A stretch of 64,000 bases of DNA from an uncultured Clostridia bacterium. GTDB lineage: Bacteria; Bacillota; Clostridia; Christensenellales; Borkfalkiaceae. The stretch is taken from the NCBI GenBank assembly GCA_944363645.1, contig CALVUR010000003.1, positions 1 to 64,000 on the forward strand. The letters run 5' to 3'. Shown here piece by piece: positions 43,700-52,091 of this stretch. The notes beneath the pieces were generated by a model. It had not been told where the DNA came from and made no database searches. It worked only from the letters and a program-made list of their open reading frames with translations. The position numbers and the translations under genes were made by a program. The first letter of the stretch is position 1. Every line of letters starts with the position of its first letter.

Positions 43700-44558
43700 T
43701 TTTGCCACCAAATTTAAGTGCGTAATAACCTTCTAAATTGTCTTTTTCACTTATGGTGAAGCCATTTAAATTTAAATACTTTAAAATGGTGTAAATTAAA
43801 ACGCCACCGCTATAAATGGTTTTTGCACGAGATTTTTCAATGTTAAAGTAATGCGCCCTTTCGTCAACGCTTAAACCCTTAATTTTCAACAAGTGGGCGT
43901 ATAGGTCGGTTATCGGCACAAATCTGCCATGATTTTTATCACGGTCATACACTTTATCGCCACTTAAAATATAGGCTAAACAAGTTGCCGTGCCACCTAT
44001 CGCTGTTAAATTTTCTATTTGTGGGGCGTTATATTCCTTTACCTTTTGACTTAAATAATCAAAAATTTTGCTATCTTCTAAAAACTGGTCGGTAAGTTTT
44101 ACTGCGCCCGTATCCAAACTTTTTGAGTAAACTATTTTGCCGTCAAATTTAACAAGTTCGCTTGACGCACCGCCGACATCTAACACCGTGCCGTTTTTAT
44201 TTGAAAGCGCGCCAATCACCGCAACTTGACATTCTAAATCTTCGCTTAAAACGTTGACTTTCAAGCCCGTTTTTTGGTAAACAAGGGCGACAAAATCTTG
44301 TCCGTTTGTGCTTTGGCGCACTGCAGCCGTTGCAAACGGATAAATTTGAGAATTACCTACGCCCATATCTTGCGCTTTTAACACAAACTTGCAAATGGCA
44401 TCAAGGTTTCTTTGAATGGCGTTTTGCGATAAAACCTTTGTTTTTACTATGCCTTCGCCAAGTTGAGCGGTAATTTTTTCTATATATATAAGTTTTCCGT
44501 CCGCAAAAATTGCTAAACGGACGGAATTTGAACCAATATCTATTATTGCTGTTTTCAT
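43689..44558 (-). CDS. Ppx/GppA-family phosphatase
   Basis: The 289-residue protein of the actin-like ATPase fold has an N-terminal DIGSNSVRLAIF phosphate loop, FATAAVRQSTNGQDF, the second loop VLDVGGASSELV, and AIGGTATCLAYI. This short form lacks the C-terminal HD domain of full exopolyphosphatase. It hydrolyses polyphosphate or pppGpp; which one is not visible. AGGTAAAT precedes the ATG. VPITDLYAHL (about residues 213-222) matches an R37 copy. Confidence 0.88.
   Translation of the reverse strand: MKTAIIDIGSNSVRLAIFADGKLIYIEKITAQLGEGIVKTKVLSQNAIQRNLDAICKFVLKAQDMGVGNSQIYPFATAAVRQSTNGQDFVALVYQKTGLKVNVLSEDLECQVAVIGALSNKNGTVLDVGGASSELVKFDGKIVYSKSLDTGAVKLTDQFLEDSKIFDYLSQKVKEYNAPQIENLTAIGGTATCLAYILSGDKVYDRDKNHGRFVPITDLYAHLLKIKGLSVDERAHYFNIEKSRAKTIYSGGVLIYTILKYLNLNGFTISEKDNLEGYYALKFGGKNEK
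43888..43924 (+). repeat. R37 repeat copy 22, inside the Ppx gene
   Basis: AAGTGGGCGTATAGGTCGGT with TATCGGCAC. In the host frame CTA-TAC replaces the consensus CTA-TAG, removing a stop. The outer arms are weak. Confidence 0.65.
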
Positions 44559-44616
44559 ATTTACCTAACGCTTATAAAGCGAGCATCTTAATGGTAGTTA
44601 AAATTTTAGCATTAAA

Positions 44617-44880
44617 TTACTTATCTTGTGCGTAAACCCAACCAAGTTCACGTTGGCGTTCTTCAATCTTCCAATCGGAAAGCCAAAGTTCAATATCGTC
44701 TTCCGTTTGAGATTTTTCTTCTTCAAGTTGGGCGATTTGTTGATTTAAATCGTCTATTCCGCCACGTATGTTTTTTATGGCTATCATTTGATAAACCATA
44801 ATGCTTAGCAGTATAAATAGTAGTAACACTGCCGTTACGACTGACGAAACTATTAACTTTTTCATTTTTTCTGCCGGCAT
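44617..44880 (-). CDS. divIC: DivIC/FtsB-like septum protein
   Basis: The 87-residue bitopic protein has a transmembrane helix at about residues 8-32 and a coiled coil at about 36-62, ending in ERQRELGWVYAQDK, typical of the DivIC/FtsL fold. It belongs to the divisome with FtsL and DivIB. GAGGTAACA gives ATG 44880. Order yabP-yabQ-divIC matches B. subtilis and supports the assignment. The yabQ frame overlaps its first 158 bases, probably through a one-base deletion. Confidence 0.85.
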   Translation of the reverse strand: MPAEKMKKLIVSSVVTAVLLLFILLSIMVYQMIAIKNIRGGIDDLNQQIAQLEEEKSQTEDDIELWLSDWKIEERQRELGWVYAQDK

Positions 44881-45241
44881 TGTTACCTCTTTTTTGGAAG
44901 CCTTTCGCTACCTTTTTCGCTAAATTTCGTACTAATATAAGTGTATTATACACTTTAGAACATAAAATTGCAAGTGTTTTATTAAAAATTTTATTGCTTA
45001 TAGCCATGCCGAGCAAATAACTTAAGGGCATATATAGCCTTATATCGCCCATTTTTTTGTAATTTTTTATAATTACAAAGCCCAAAAAGCACCCTATAAA
45101 ATAAAGGGCAACCGTGAAAGACTTTAAAAATTTGTGCTTGCTATACCTAAACGGCGTAAGTAAACTTATAATTAGCGATACCGCCATACCACCGCCTAAA
45201 AATATGATAAAATTAACAAACTGACCTTGACTTACAAACAT
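44723..45241 (-). CDS. yabQ: YabQ-like spore cortex protein, C terminus probably frameshifted
   Basis: Residues 1-125 (MFVSQGQFVNFIIFLGGGMAVSL...RLYMPLSYLLGMAISNKIFNKTLAILCSKVYNTLILV) form four helices in the YabQ pattern. In B. subtilis YabQ is needed for spore cortex formation. From about residue 126 the sequence is a translation of divIC in another frame. One more A in the run of six at 44890-44895 would give FQKKR-stop, with the TAA placed in the divIC ribosome binding site. That is the expected layout. It may therefore be a recent deletion or an assembly error. Confidence 0.75.
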   Translation of the reverse strand: MFVSQGQFVNFIIFLGGGMAVSLIISLLTPFRYSKHKFLKSFTVALYFIGCFLGFVIIKNYKKMGDIRLYMPLSYLLGMAISNKIFNKTLAILCSKVYNTLILVRNLAKKVAKGFQKRGNNAGRKNEKVNSFVSRNGSVTTIYTAKHYGLSNDSHKKHTWRNRRFKSTNRPT

Positions 45242-45252
45242 TTTTTAACCGT

Positions 45253-45289
45253 TTTTTTGCTCGATTTCGGGCTTATAGCCCCACTTTTA
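45253..45289 (-). repeat. R37 repeat copy 23
   Basis: TTTTTGCTCGATTTCGGGCT then TATAGCCCCACTTTTA. The right arm overlaps the yabP stop codon. It shares GCTCGATTTCGGGCTTATA with the dnaE copy. Confidence 0.82.
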
Positions 45290-45535
45290 CTTAAAAATAC
45301 GCTTGATAAGTTTTTCCGTTTTGCCACGATAACTTACGCTTGTAATTTTGCCAGAAACAATTAAATCGCCACTTTCTTTTGAGAAGTTTGTAATTTTTAA
45401 GCCTTCGCCCAAAACAACTAATTTGCGCTCGTCAAGGCAAGTCGCTTTTACTTCTTTTTCGGTAAAGCCATCTACTTCTAACATACATTTTGCTTGCATT
45501 CCGTTTTTAAATAGCAGTAATTGATGGTCGCTCAT
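45287..45535 (-). CDS. yabP: YabP-like spore cortex protein
   Basis: The 82-residue YabP/YqfC-family protein MSDHQLLLFKNGMQAKCMLEVDGFTEKEVKATCLDERKLVVLGEGLKITNF has the LxGEgLxI motif of the family. It is involved in spore coat/cortex assembly during sporulation. yabQ and divIC follow it on the same strand, as in other endospore formers. No sporulation promoter could be identified with confidence. Confidence 0.85.
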   Translation of the reverse strand: MSDHQLLLFKNGMQAKCMLEVDGFTEKEVKATCLDERKLVVLGEGLKITNFSKESGDLIVSGKITSVSYRGKTEKLIKRIFK

Positions 45536-45629
45536 ATAAAAAAATTCCTGACTATATTTTATTTTGTAATTTAATTAGATATGCTATAAACCATAAATTT
45601 AGCAAATAAAAAGGGCAAGCCCTTCTTAA

Positions 45630-46247
45630 TTACATATTTTTGTCGCTGATAAAAAAGGGCGTAACGTTTGATTGATACCTACGCTTTAAAACTTTAATTT
45701 CCCTTAAAAGTTGCTGGTTTTCCTTTTTGAGTTTTACACACTCGTTTGCGTACTTATCCTTAATTTTTTCCACAAGCGAATCAATCTCGTGCGAGAGTTT
45801 TGCAAAATACTTAAAATCTTCTGGGCGAATGGTGGTGTTTTGGAATTTTTCCATTTCGCACTTTTTCAAGTAATTGCGGTACTTGTTTTGATAGCGAAGT
45901 GCCAATTTTTGATCGCCGTTTGATAGTTCTAAAATTACACGGCGTACCGACTTGCCACTTTTTCTTCCGCTGTTGATTTGTTCAATCAAAGTGCTTTCAT
46001 CTTGTTTAGTAAAAGCCTGCGCCTTTGTCGCTTTTAAGTTTTGCACGCCCAAAACACTTTTTTCAAGTTGACGCTTTTTGTCCTCGTCTTTTATAATCGT
46101 GTAATAATAATTTCTTACACTGCCCTTTGCCCTGTTTGTTTTTAAAGCGATTTCTTCAAACACGGCACTTAAACTTTTACCGCTTAAATTTGCGTTTACC
46201 GCTTCTTTTAAAAGTAGTTCTGTTTCAAACTGAGTAAATCCTTTCAT
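45630..46247 (-). CDS. putative DNA-binding protein, family not recognised
   Basis: The 205-residue basic protein has an N-terminal helix-turn-helix-like segment (FTQFETELLLKEAVNANLSGKSLSAVFEEIALKTNRAKGSVRNYYY). The segment resembles Myb/SANT-like domains of prespore regulator RsfA. A second helical region and a coiled coil at about 150-190 follow. GGAAGTGG lies before the ATG. It lies upstream of yabP on the same strand, so a sporulation role is possible but not shown. Confidence 0.55.
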   Translation of the reverse strand: MKGFTQFETELLLKEAVNANLSGKSLSAVFEEIALKTNRAKGSVRNYYYTIIKDEDKKRQLEKSVLGVQNLKATKAQAFTKQDESTLIEQINSGRKSGKSVRRVILELSNGDQKLALRYQNKYRNYLKKCEMEKFQNTTIRPEDFKYFAKLSHEIDSLVEKIKDKYANECVKLKKENQQLLREIKVLKRRYQSNVTPFFISDKNM

Positions 46248-46338
46248 ATTCCACTTCCTTTAAAAAATTTGTTAAAATTATTGACAGTAAAATATACTTT
46301 CAAACATACAAAACAAAATTTTTTAATATATTTAAAAT

Positions 46339-47238
46339 ATGAAATGTTTTGTGTTATCCCCCATAAATAGTCAACTTGTTTGCGAAAACAAGACCTTTAA
46401 CTTAAACAAAAACCCACAACTTTTTACATTTTGCGGTGATTATTTTTATATAAATAACGGCGAAAAGTTTGAGCAGTCTTACTTTTCAACCGACCGTAAT
46501 TTTTGTAAAAATATGGAAATAATCGACCTATACGGCGACTTTTTGTGTTATCCAAAACTAAAACCTGTGAAAAATTTTGGATACTTTGAGGTTATAAAAA
46601 AGACCTTTACATTTTTTAATTACGAGTTTATTTTTAGCGTTTTTGTGGACGGCAATATAAAGTTAAACATTAAAACAAGTTATGAAGAAAAAACAATAAG
46701 TTTGCCATTTAAGCCCAAAGATATTTTTGCAAGTTTGGCACGGGATAACTTGATTTTAATTGATTTAGTTGACAAACTGCATTTTGTAATTTTGGTTGAT
46801 ACCTTAACTTTAAATGTAGTTTTTTATGACACATGTAATGACTTTACTTTAACAAATTTGTTATCCTTAAAAAAGGTTTATAACGGCATTTATACGACGG
46901 AAAAGACCTTTCACTTTAAATACGACAATGGTGTAATACTTGACCATGTAAGTTACCAATCGAAGTCTAATTATAAAACGTTACCAAAAGAACTTTTTTT
47001 AATGGCTTTTTTGGAAAAATTGCGCCTATCGGTCGATTATCACCACTTTTTAAGTGATGAACTTAATAAAAACAAGGATGAGATTTTGAACTTTTTTGGT
47101 CAATTTTATTTTGCTATTCCGCCCTTTTTAGCCCAATATAAAGATACTTATGCAATAATATCTAAAAAAGCAAGGTATGTGAAGTTTGAGATTTTAAACG
47201 ATAAAATTTGCGACATTGACATATCAAACACATACTAA
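46339..47238 (+). CDS. unknown protein carrying a full R37 copy
   Basis: The 299-residue soluble protein is rich in Phe, Tyr and Asn. The first 200 residues look beta-rich; the C-terminal part is helical. No motif or family was recognised and no Shine-Dalgarno precedes the ATG (AAAATATG). EKLRLSVDYHHFLS (about residues 225-238) is encoded by a full R37 copy. It is divergent from the putative regulator and convergent with fruK, and shares a bidirectional terminator with it. Confidence 0.6.
   Translation: MKCFVLSPINSQLVCENKTFNLNKNPQLFTFCGDYFYINNGEKFEQSYFSTDRNFCKNMEIIDLYGDFLCYPKLKPVKNFGYFEVIKKTFTFFNYEFIFSVFVDGNIKLNIKTSYEEKTISLPFKPKDIFASLARDNLILIDLVDKLHFVILVDTLTLNVVFYDTCNDFTLTNLLSLKKVYNGIYTTEKTFHFKYDNGVILDHVSYQSKSNYKTLPKELFLMAFLEKLRLSVDYHHFLSDELNKNKDEILNFFGQFYFAIPPFLAQYKDTYAIISKKARYVKFEILNDKICDIDISNTY
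47015..47051 (+). repeat. R37 repeat copy 24, inside an unknown gene
   Basis: All 37 positions align: arms AAAAATT / ACTTTTT, pentamer GCGCC, core TATCGGTCGATTATCACC. In the host frame CTA-TCG replaces CTA-TAG, so one base change removes the stop. Confidence 0.85.
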
Positions 47239-47242
47239 AAAT

Positions 47243-47276
47243 AAAAAAGCCTGCCAAAGTTTTGGCAGACTTTTTG
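47243..47276. terminator. bidirectional terminator between the unknown gene and fruK
   Basis: AAAAAGCCTGCCAAA / TTTTGGCAGACTTTTT with T/A runs on both sides, ending both convergent genes. Confidence 0.85.
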
Positions 47277-47277
47277 T

Positions 47278-48204
47278 TTATAGCATACGCATTTTTGTTA
47301 CTTTTAGTTTTTTATAAATTTCTTCAAACTTGTCTTTTGTAAATAGGCTTGTGCCTTGCGTGATAACAGATGCCGTGCCAGCAGATACTGCGGTACGCAA
47401 AATTTCCTCATCGCTAAAACCATTTTTAATGCCGATAGAAGCAGCCGCCACCATTGAATCGCCAGCACCGACAGTTGAGTTTACTGCCACATTTTCACTA
47501 CGGCAATAAAAACTGTTTGTGCCGTCCGTTAAAATTGCGCCACGAATACCAAGCGACAACAAAACCTTGCTTGCGCCGGCATCCAGCATCTTTTGACAAC
47601 CTTTAAGCATATCTTGATAAGAACGGTATGTATCGCCCGTAAAACTTTCAAGTTCGTATAAGTTGGGCTTTACCATATAAACGCCGGCAGAAATTGCCGA
47701 CTTTAAATTGTCTTTTTCGCAATCGACAATGACTTTACCGTTTGATGCTTTAACAAGTTCGTGATAATATTCTGGCTTAACACCTGTTGGCAGTGAGCCT
47801 GAAATAACGGTAACATCTACGCCCGTCGAGATATTTTTGACAAGTTCTAAAAGTTCTTTTTGCTTTTGCGCTGTAACCATCTCGCCCGAATCGTTTAGTT
47901 CGGTGAGCATTGATTTTGAGTCTATAACCTTAATGTTTACCCGTAACGAGCCTTTGTTTACGACAAAGTTACATTTAACATTTTCCCTTTCCAAATAGTT
48001 GATAAACGCACGACTGCCTTTATCGAACATAAATCCGCTTGCGGTAACGCTTTCGCCTAAACGCGATACACCGATTGCAGTGTTTAAAGCCTTACCAGCA
48101 AACTGCTCAATCTTATTTTCTATCCTTGACAATCTGCCGACAAGTAAATTTTCGACCTCTATCGTATAGTCTATGCAAGGATTTGGACATATTGTAAGTA
48201 TCAT
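47278..48204 (-). CDS. fruK: 1-phosphofructokinase (PfkB family)
   Basis: The 308-residue PfkB-fold sugar kinase starts MILTICPNPCIDYTIEVENL. It has GKALNTAIGVSRLGE, ISGSLPTGV, and the C-terminal signature NSTVGAGDSMVAAA with catalytic Asp. It phosphorylates fructose 1-phosphate to the 1,6-bisphosphate for aldolase; tagatose-6-phosphate kinase is a close alternative. No fruA/fruR is nearby. An R37 copy lies 11 bases upstream of the start in the 5' UTR, and the ribosome binding site is poor. Confidence 0.85.
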   Translation of the reverse strand: MILTICPNPCIDYTIEVENLLVGRLSRIENKIEQFAGKALNTAIGVSRLGESVTASGFMFDKGSRAFINYLERENVKCNFVVNKGSLRVNIKVIDSKSMLTELNDSGEMVTAQKQKELLELVKNISTGVDVTVISGSLPTGVKPEYYHELVKASNGKVIVDCEKDNLKSAISAGVYMVKPNLYELESFTGDTYRSYQDMLKGCQKMLDAGASKVLLSLGIRGAILTDGTNSFYCRSENVAVNSTVGAGDSMVAAASIGIKNGFSDEEILRTAVSAGTASVITQGTSLFTKDKFEEIYKKLKVTKMRML

Positions 48205-48215
48205 ATCTTTTTCAT

Positions 48216-48252
48216 AAAAAGTGCGCCTATAAGCCCGTTAATAACACATTTT
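48216..48252 (+). repeat. R37 repeat copy 25, in the fruK leader
   Basis: AAAAAGT, pentamer GCGCC, core TATAAGCCCGTTAATAAC, degenerate right arm. It is unusual in lying directly 5' of a start codon rather than 3' of a gene. Confidence 0.82.
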
Positions 48253-48367
48253 GACTTTTTGACGCTGTAAAAAAACCTTTTGCAAATTTAAATTTCCCCT
48301 TAATTTTAGCAAAAGATTTTTTAAAAATTGAGTTAAAAATTTACAACTTTAAAAAACAATTTTTTAT

Positions 48368-48396
48368 AAAGCGCACACAAAAACTGTGTGCGCTTT
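48368..48396 (-). terminator. hairpin downstream of the EF-G-like gene
   Basis: AAAGCGCACACA / TGTGTGCGCTTT, eleven bases after the stop. The T run on the minus strand is interrupted, so termination may be partial. Confidence 0.6.
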
Positions 48397-48406
48397 TAAA
48401 CAAAAA

Positions 48407-50467
48407 TTATTCTTTACTTGCCCTTTCCTTAGCTTCTTTGATAATCTTATCTTGAGCCATTGGTGGAACTTCTTCATAACGAACGAACTCTGCGGTGAAT
48501 CTACCACGACCTTGTGTCATTGAACGAAGGTCTGTTGCGTATTTTGAAAGTTCTGATTGAGGAGCTTCGGCTTGAACGATAGCCTTGCCTTCAACTTGGT
48601 CAGTACCCAAAATTCTACCACGGCGTTTGTTCATATCGCCCATAATGTCCCCCATGTATGAATCAGGAACGGTAACTTCCAAACGCATAATAGGTTCTAA
48701 AATTACAGGGCTTGCTTTTGCGATACCGTCTTGGTAAGCAAGTTTAGCAGCGGTGATAAATGCGATTTCCTTTGAGTCAACTGGGTGGTATTTACCATCA
48801 AAAAGTGTACATTTTAAGTTAACCATTGGATAACCTGCTAAAACGCCTTCTTTAATGGCTTCCCTTAAGCCCTTGTCAACAGCAGGGATGAACTGTCTTG
48901 GAACTGCGCCACCAACAACTGCGTCAACGAATTCGTAAACGCCGTCTTCTGCGCCTGGTTCAAACCTTACGGAACATTGACCGAATTGACCAGCACCACC
49001 AGATTGCTTTTTGTGTTTACCTTCAGCCTCAGCCATCTTTCTAACCGTTTCACGATAAGCGATGCGTGGTTCTTTTAAGATTGCTTCAGAACCAAACTTG
49101 CTCTTTAACTTCTTGCAAAGGATAGAAAGTTGAGTTTCGCCGATACCTGACAAAATCATTTCGTTAGTTTCAGCGTTTTTGGTTACGGTGAAGGAAATAT
49201 CTTCGTCTTTAAGTTTGTTTAAGCCACCAAATACCTTGTCTTCTTCGCCTTTTTTAGCAGCGAATACTGCCATAGAGTAAACTGGTGTTGGGGTAACGAT
49301 TGGGGCAAACATAATTGAAGGATCTTCACTTAACGTGTCGCCTGTTGTAACGTCACCAAGTTTAGCAAGCGCACCGATATCACCAGCAACGATAGATGTG
49401 GTTGCTTCTTGCTTTTTACCTTTAATATAGTAAATTGAGCTGATCTTTTCGTCGTTGTCTTTGTTTACGTCCTTTAAAGTTACGCCAGAAGTTAAAGTAC
49501 CACTGATAACTTTGAACATGTTAAGTCTACCAACGAATGGGTCAACGATAGTTTTGAATACGTGTAAAACAACAGGACCTTGCTTGTCGCATTTAACTTC
49601 GACAATGTCTTCGCCCTTTTGTGCAACAGGTACTTTTGCTTCTTCAGGTGATGGTAAAAGTGCGATAACCTTATCCATAAGGTTAAATACGCCCTTGTTT
49701 GCTGCGCCTGAACCGCCTAAAACCGGCACGCATGAGCATGTTTTAACGCCAATGTTTATACCCTTTAAAACGTCGGTTGCAGAAAGTGTGCCTTCTTCAA
49801 AGAACTTTTCCATAAGTTCTTCATCATTACCAGCGGCAACTTCAGCAAGTTCGCCAAAAGCCGTTTCATAATTTGACTGTAATGCGCTTGGAACGTCGCC
49901 TTTTTCATTGCCTTGTAAGTCAAACAACTTACCGAGTGCAACGTCAACCCAACCAGCAAATTTATCATTTTCCCTATAAGGAACGAACATTGGGGCGATT
50001 AAGCTGGGGTATTTTGCACGAATAGCCTCAACAGTGCCATCAAAACTTGTGTTGTCTTTATCAAGCCCACTTACGAAAATCATAGTTGGGATGTTGTTTT
50101 TAATGCAGTAATCCATAGCAAGTTCTGTACCAACGGTCATTTGGCCAGATGCGCCTGTAACAATAATTGCACCGTCAGCAACAGTAAGTGCTTGAATCAT
50201 TTCCCCTTCAAAATCAAAAAACCCTGGTACGTCTAAAAGGTTGAATTTGTAACCTTTATATTCACCGTATGCGCATGCAAGTGAAATTGACGTCTTTCTT
50301 GCGATTTCTTCTGGATCGAAGTCGCAACAAGTGTTACCGTCATCAACTTTCCCTTGACGGTCGATAGCCTTGCAGTTAAATAAAATAGCTTCAGCTAAAG
50401 TTGTTTTACCTTCACCGGCGTGGCCGATTAAAGCAATGTTTCTGATGTTGGAAGTAGAAATTCCCAT
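48407..50467 (-). CDS. elongation factor G-like GTPase
   Basis: The 686-residue five-domain EF-G-type protein has a divergent P-loop GHAGEGKTTL (canonical EF-G has GHIDAGKT). It has DVPGFFDF for the G3 motif (canonical DTPGHVDF) and a later SGLDKD where NKxD is expected. These changes are typical of the second EF-G-like paralogue (FusA2-like/EF-G-like) in Firmicutes. Domains II-V follow in order, with GAGQFGQCSVRFEPG in domain IV. It probably has a translation or ribosome-recycling role; the main fusA is presumably elsewhere. It is a single gene with AGGACGG before the ATG. Confidence 0.88.
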   Translation of the reverse strand: MGISTSNIRNIALIGHAGEGKTTLAEAILFNCKAIDRQGKVDDGNTCCDFDPEEIARKTSISLACAYGEYKGYKFNLLDVPGFFDFEGEMIQALTVADGAIIVTGASGQMTVGTELAMDYCIKNNIPTMIFVSGLDKDNTSFDGTVEAIRAKYPSLIAPMFVPYRENDKFAGWVDVALGKLFDLQGNEKGDVPSALQSNYETAFGELAEVAAGNDEELMEKFFEEGTLSATDVLKGINIGVKTCSCVPVLGGSGAANKGVFNLMDKVIALLPSPEEAKVPVAQKGEDIVEVKCDKQGPVVLHVFKTIVDPFVGRLNMFKVISGTLTSGVTLKDVNKDNDEKISSIYYIKGKKQEATTSIVAGDIGALAKLGDVTTGDTLSEDPSIMFAPIVTPTPVYSMAVFAAKKGEEDKVFGGLNKLKDEDISFTVTKNAETNEMILSGIGETQLSILCKKLKSKFGSEAILKEPRIAYRETVRKMAEAEGKHKKQSGGAGQFGQCSVRFEPGAEDGVYEFVDAVVGGAVPRQFIPAVDKGLREAIKEGVLAGYPMVNLKCTLFDGKYHPVDSKEIAFITAAKLAYQDGIAKASPVILEPIMRLEVTVPDSYMGDIMGDMNKRRGRILGTDQVEGKAIVQAEAPQSELSKYATDLRSMTQGRGRFTAEFVRYEEVPPMAQDKIIKEAKERASKE

Positions 50468-50605
50468 AGTGTAGTTCCGTCCTATCTATAATATTTTTTC
50501 TATTTATACAATCAATTTTTTTAATTGCACCTTTTCTATTATATAATATATTTATATTTTTTTCAACAGTTTTAGGGAAATTTTTTCTATATTTTATTTT
50601 TCTTT

Positions 50606-50645
50606 TAGTTATGGGCAATTTTAAATAGTTATGGGCAATTTTAAA
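50606..50645 (+). repeat. 20-bp tandem duplication
   Basis: TAGTTATGGGCAATTTTAAA occurs twice without a gap, upstream of the EF-G-like gene (minus). The copies are identical, so the duplication is recent. The surrounding 292-base gap has no gene. Confidence 0.9.
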
Positions 50646-50690
50646 CTTTTTATGTCCTTAATTTTGTGTGCCATTTGCCACAATTAAAAA

Positions 50691-50718
50691 TAAAAAAATT
50701 GCGCCAAAAAAAGCGCAA
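50691..50718 (-). terminator. birA terminator
   Basis: Minus strand TTGCGC / GCGCAA with a T loop and TTTTTTT after it, 40 bases past the birA stop. Confidence 0.8.
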
Positions 50719-50759
50719 AATTTTTAATGTTTATTTTTAATTTTAGAAAAATTTTAACC

Positions 50760-51455
50760 TTAATCGTCAAGCCTTATAGAAACTTCTTCTGCGGTTAGGA
50801 TATCACCATTATCTAAAGTGATTCTTCCGTCTTGTAAAACGCCAGATACAGTTGCAAAATATGTATCGCCGTTTGGCTTAATTACCTTAACTTTTTTACC
50901 CAAAACAATGAGATAACGGTCATATAGCCCCACATTTTCGGGATTTTGAAGGTTATAGATAAAGGTTGCGATAAAGGTTTTTAAATCAATCTTTTTACCT
51001 AAAACTTGCTTTACAGAAATTGCTATATCTTGTAATTCTTCAGGTAGATCGTTATTGACATTTATACCTATACCAGCGATGGTATAATCGATAAAATCAC
51101 CATTAAATGAATTGGTGATAAGCATACCGCCGATTTTTTTGCCGTTTACATAAATATCGTTTGGCCATTTTATGCCAGCATTTACGCCAAAAGATAAAAG
51201 CGTTTTTATAGCAACAAGGGACAAAATTTTGGTAATATCAAATGCATTTTTTGCAGGCATTAGGTTGTGATAATGCAAAAAAGTCAAATACATACCCCCC
51301 TTTGGAGAGGAAAAATGACGATTTTTTGTGCCACGCCCATGAAGTTGCATTTCGGCAACGATAATTAAATCTTCCCTTATTTTACTCTGCTTTTTTATAA
51401 ATTTTTGAACGTAATCTAACGTTGAAGTTGTCTTTTTTAAACTTATAATTTTCAT
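50760..51455 (-). CDS. birA: biotin-protein ligase (no DNA-binding domain)
   Basis: The 231-residue enzyme activates biotin with ATP and transfers it to biotin carboxyl carrier protein. It has TTSTLDYVQ, HGRGTKNRHFSSPKGGMYLTF (biotin/AMP loop, with TKNR where GRxGR is common), KWPNDIYVNGKKIGGML and GIGINVNN, plus a small C-terminal domain. The N-terminal repressor winged helix of bifunctional BirA is absent. VGLYDRYLIVLG near residues 174-185 matches an R37 copy. It is followed on the transcript by a terminator; recX lies 8 bases upstream. Confidence 0.92.
   Translation of the reverse strand: MKIISLKKTTSTLDYVQKFIKKQSKIREDLIIVAEMQLHGRGTKNRHFSSPKGGMYLTFLHYHNLMPAKNAFDITKILSLVAIKTLLSFGVNAGIKWPNDIYVNGKKIGGMLITNSFNGDFIDYTIAGIGINVNNDLPEELQDIAISVKQVLGKKIDLKTFIATFIYNLQNPENVGLYDRYLIVLGKKVKVIKPNGDTYFATVSGVLQDGRITLDNGDILTAEEVSIRLDD
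50902..50938 (-). repeat. R37 repeat copy 26, inside birA
   Basis: The reverse complement reads AAAATGT, GGGGC, TATATG, ACCGTTATC. The host frame has CTA-TAT-GAC where the consensus gives CTA-TAA, so the stop is replaced. Several other positions differ. Confidence 0.6.
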
Positions 51456-51463
51456 AACAAACC

Positions 51464-52090
51464 TTAAAATTCATCTAAATCGCTTTCGGCTTTTAACTTA
51501 TCGATGGCGTACTGAACGCTGTCATACGAAAAGCCTTTTGACAACAAATAGCGGTAACATTTTTGACGAAGTTCTAAATCAAACGGACGATTTTTGATAT
51601 ACTTTTTGCCAACATAATAGGCGTTTTCATCTTCATTTTCCAATGTGTCTAATGCAGATTGAATATCTTCTTCTTTAACGCCCTTTTGCTTTAGGTGTGC
51701 GCTCATTAAATGCTTGCCGTACTTGTGCAATTTTAATTCTACATACGTTTTCGCAAACTGGGAATCATCTAAATATCCGTAAGACTTTAACTTATCAAGC
51801 ACCTTGTTTGCAATTTGTTGACTGTAACCTTTTTTAATCAAATAATCGTAAACCTGTTTACGGGTATGACCGCCCTTTAAAATGTAGCCACTTGCCTTGT
51901 TAAATGCGGTTGAGTATTCAGATTCTTGCACGATTTTTTCAAGTTTAGCATCGTCAACAAAATCACCAATATGCAAATTTTCTTGCAAAAGCGCAATTTT
52001 TTCAACACCCGAATAAAACTGTCCGTCAATATAAAGGTTCACCCTTTTTTTATCATTTTTTTGGGGGATAATGTCAGTAATTTTTTTCAT
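51464..52090 (-). CDS. recX: RecX regulatory protein
   Basis: The 208-residue RecX-family protein is built from three-helix repeats. It has ASGYILKGGHTRKQVYDYLIKKGYS, LKSYGYLDDSQFAKTYVELKLHKYGKHLMSAHLKQKGV (the RecX signature) and a third repeat ending YRYLLSKGFSYDSVQYAIDKL. It modulates RecA filaments. recA is not in the window. It is packed between yigZ (one base) and birA (eight bases). Confidence 0.92.
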   Translation of the reverse strand: MKKITDIIPQKNDKKRVNLYIDGQFYSGVEKIALLQENLHIGDFVDDAKLEKIVQESEYSTAFNKASGYILKGGHTRKQVYDYLIKKGYSQQIANKVLDKLKSYGYLDDSQFAKTYVELKLHKYGKHLMSAHLKQKGVKEEDIQSALDTLENEDENAYYVGKKYIKNRPFDLELRQKCYRYLLSKGFSYDSVQYAIDKLKAESDLDEF

Positions 52091-52091
52091 T

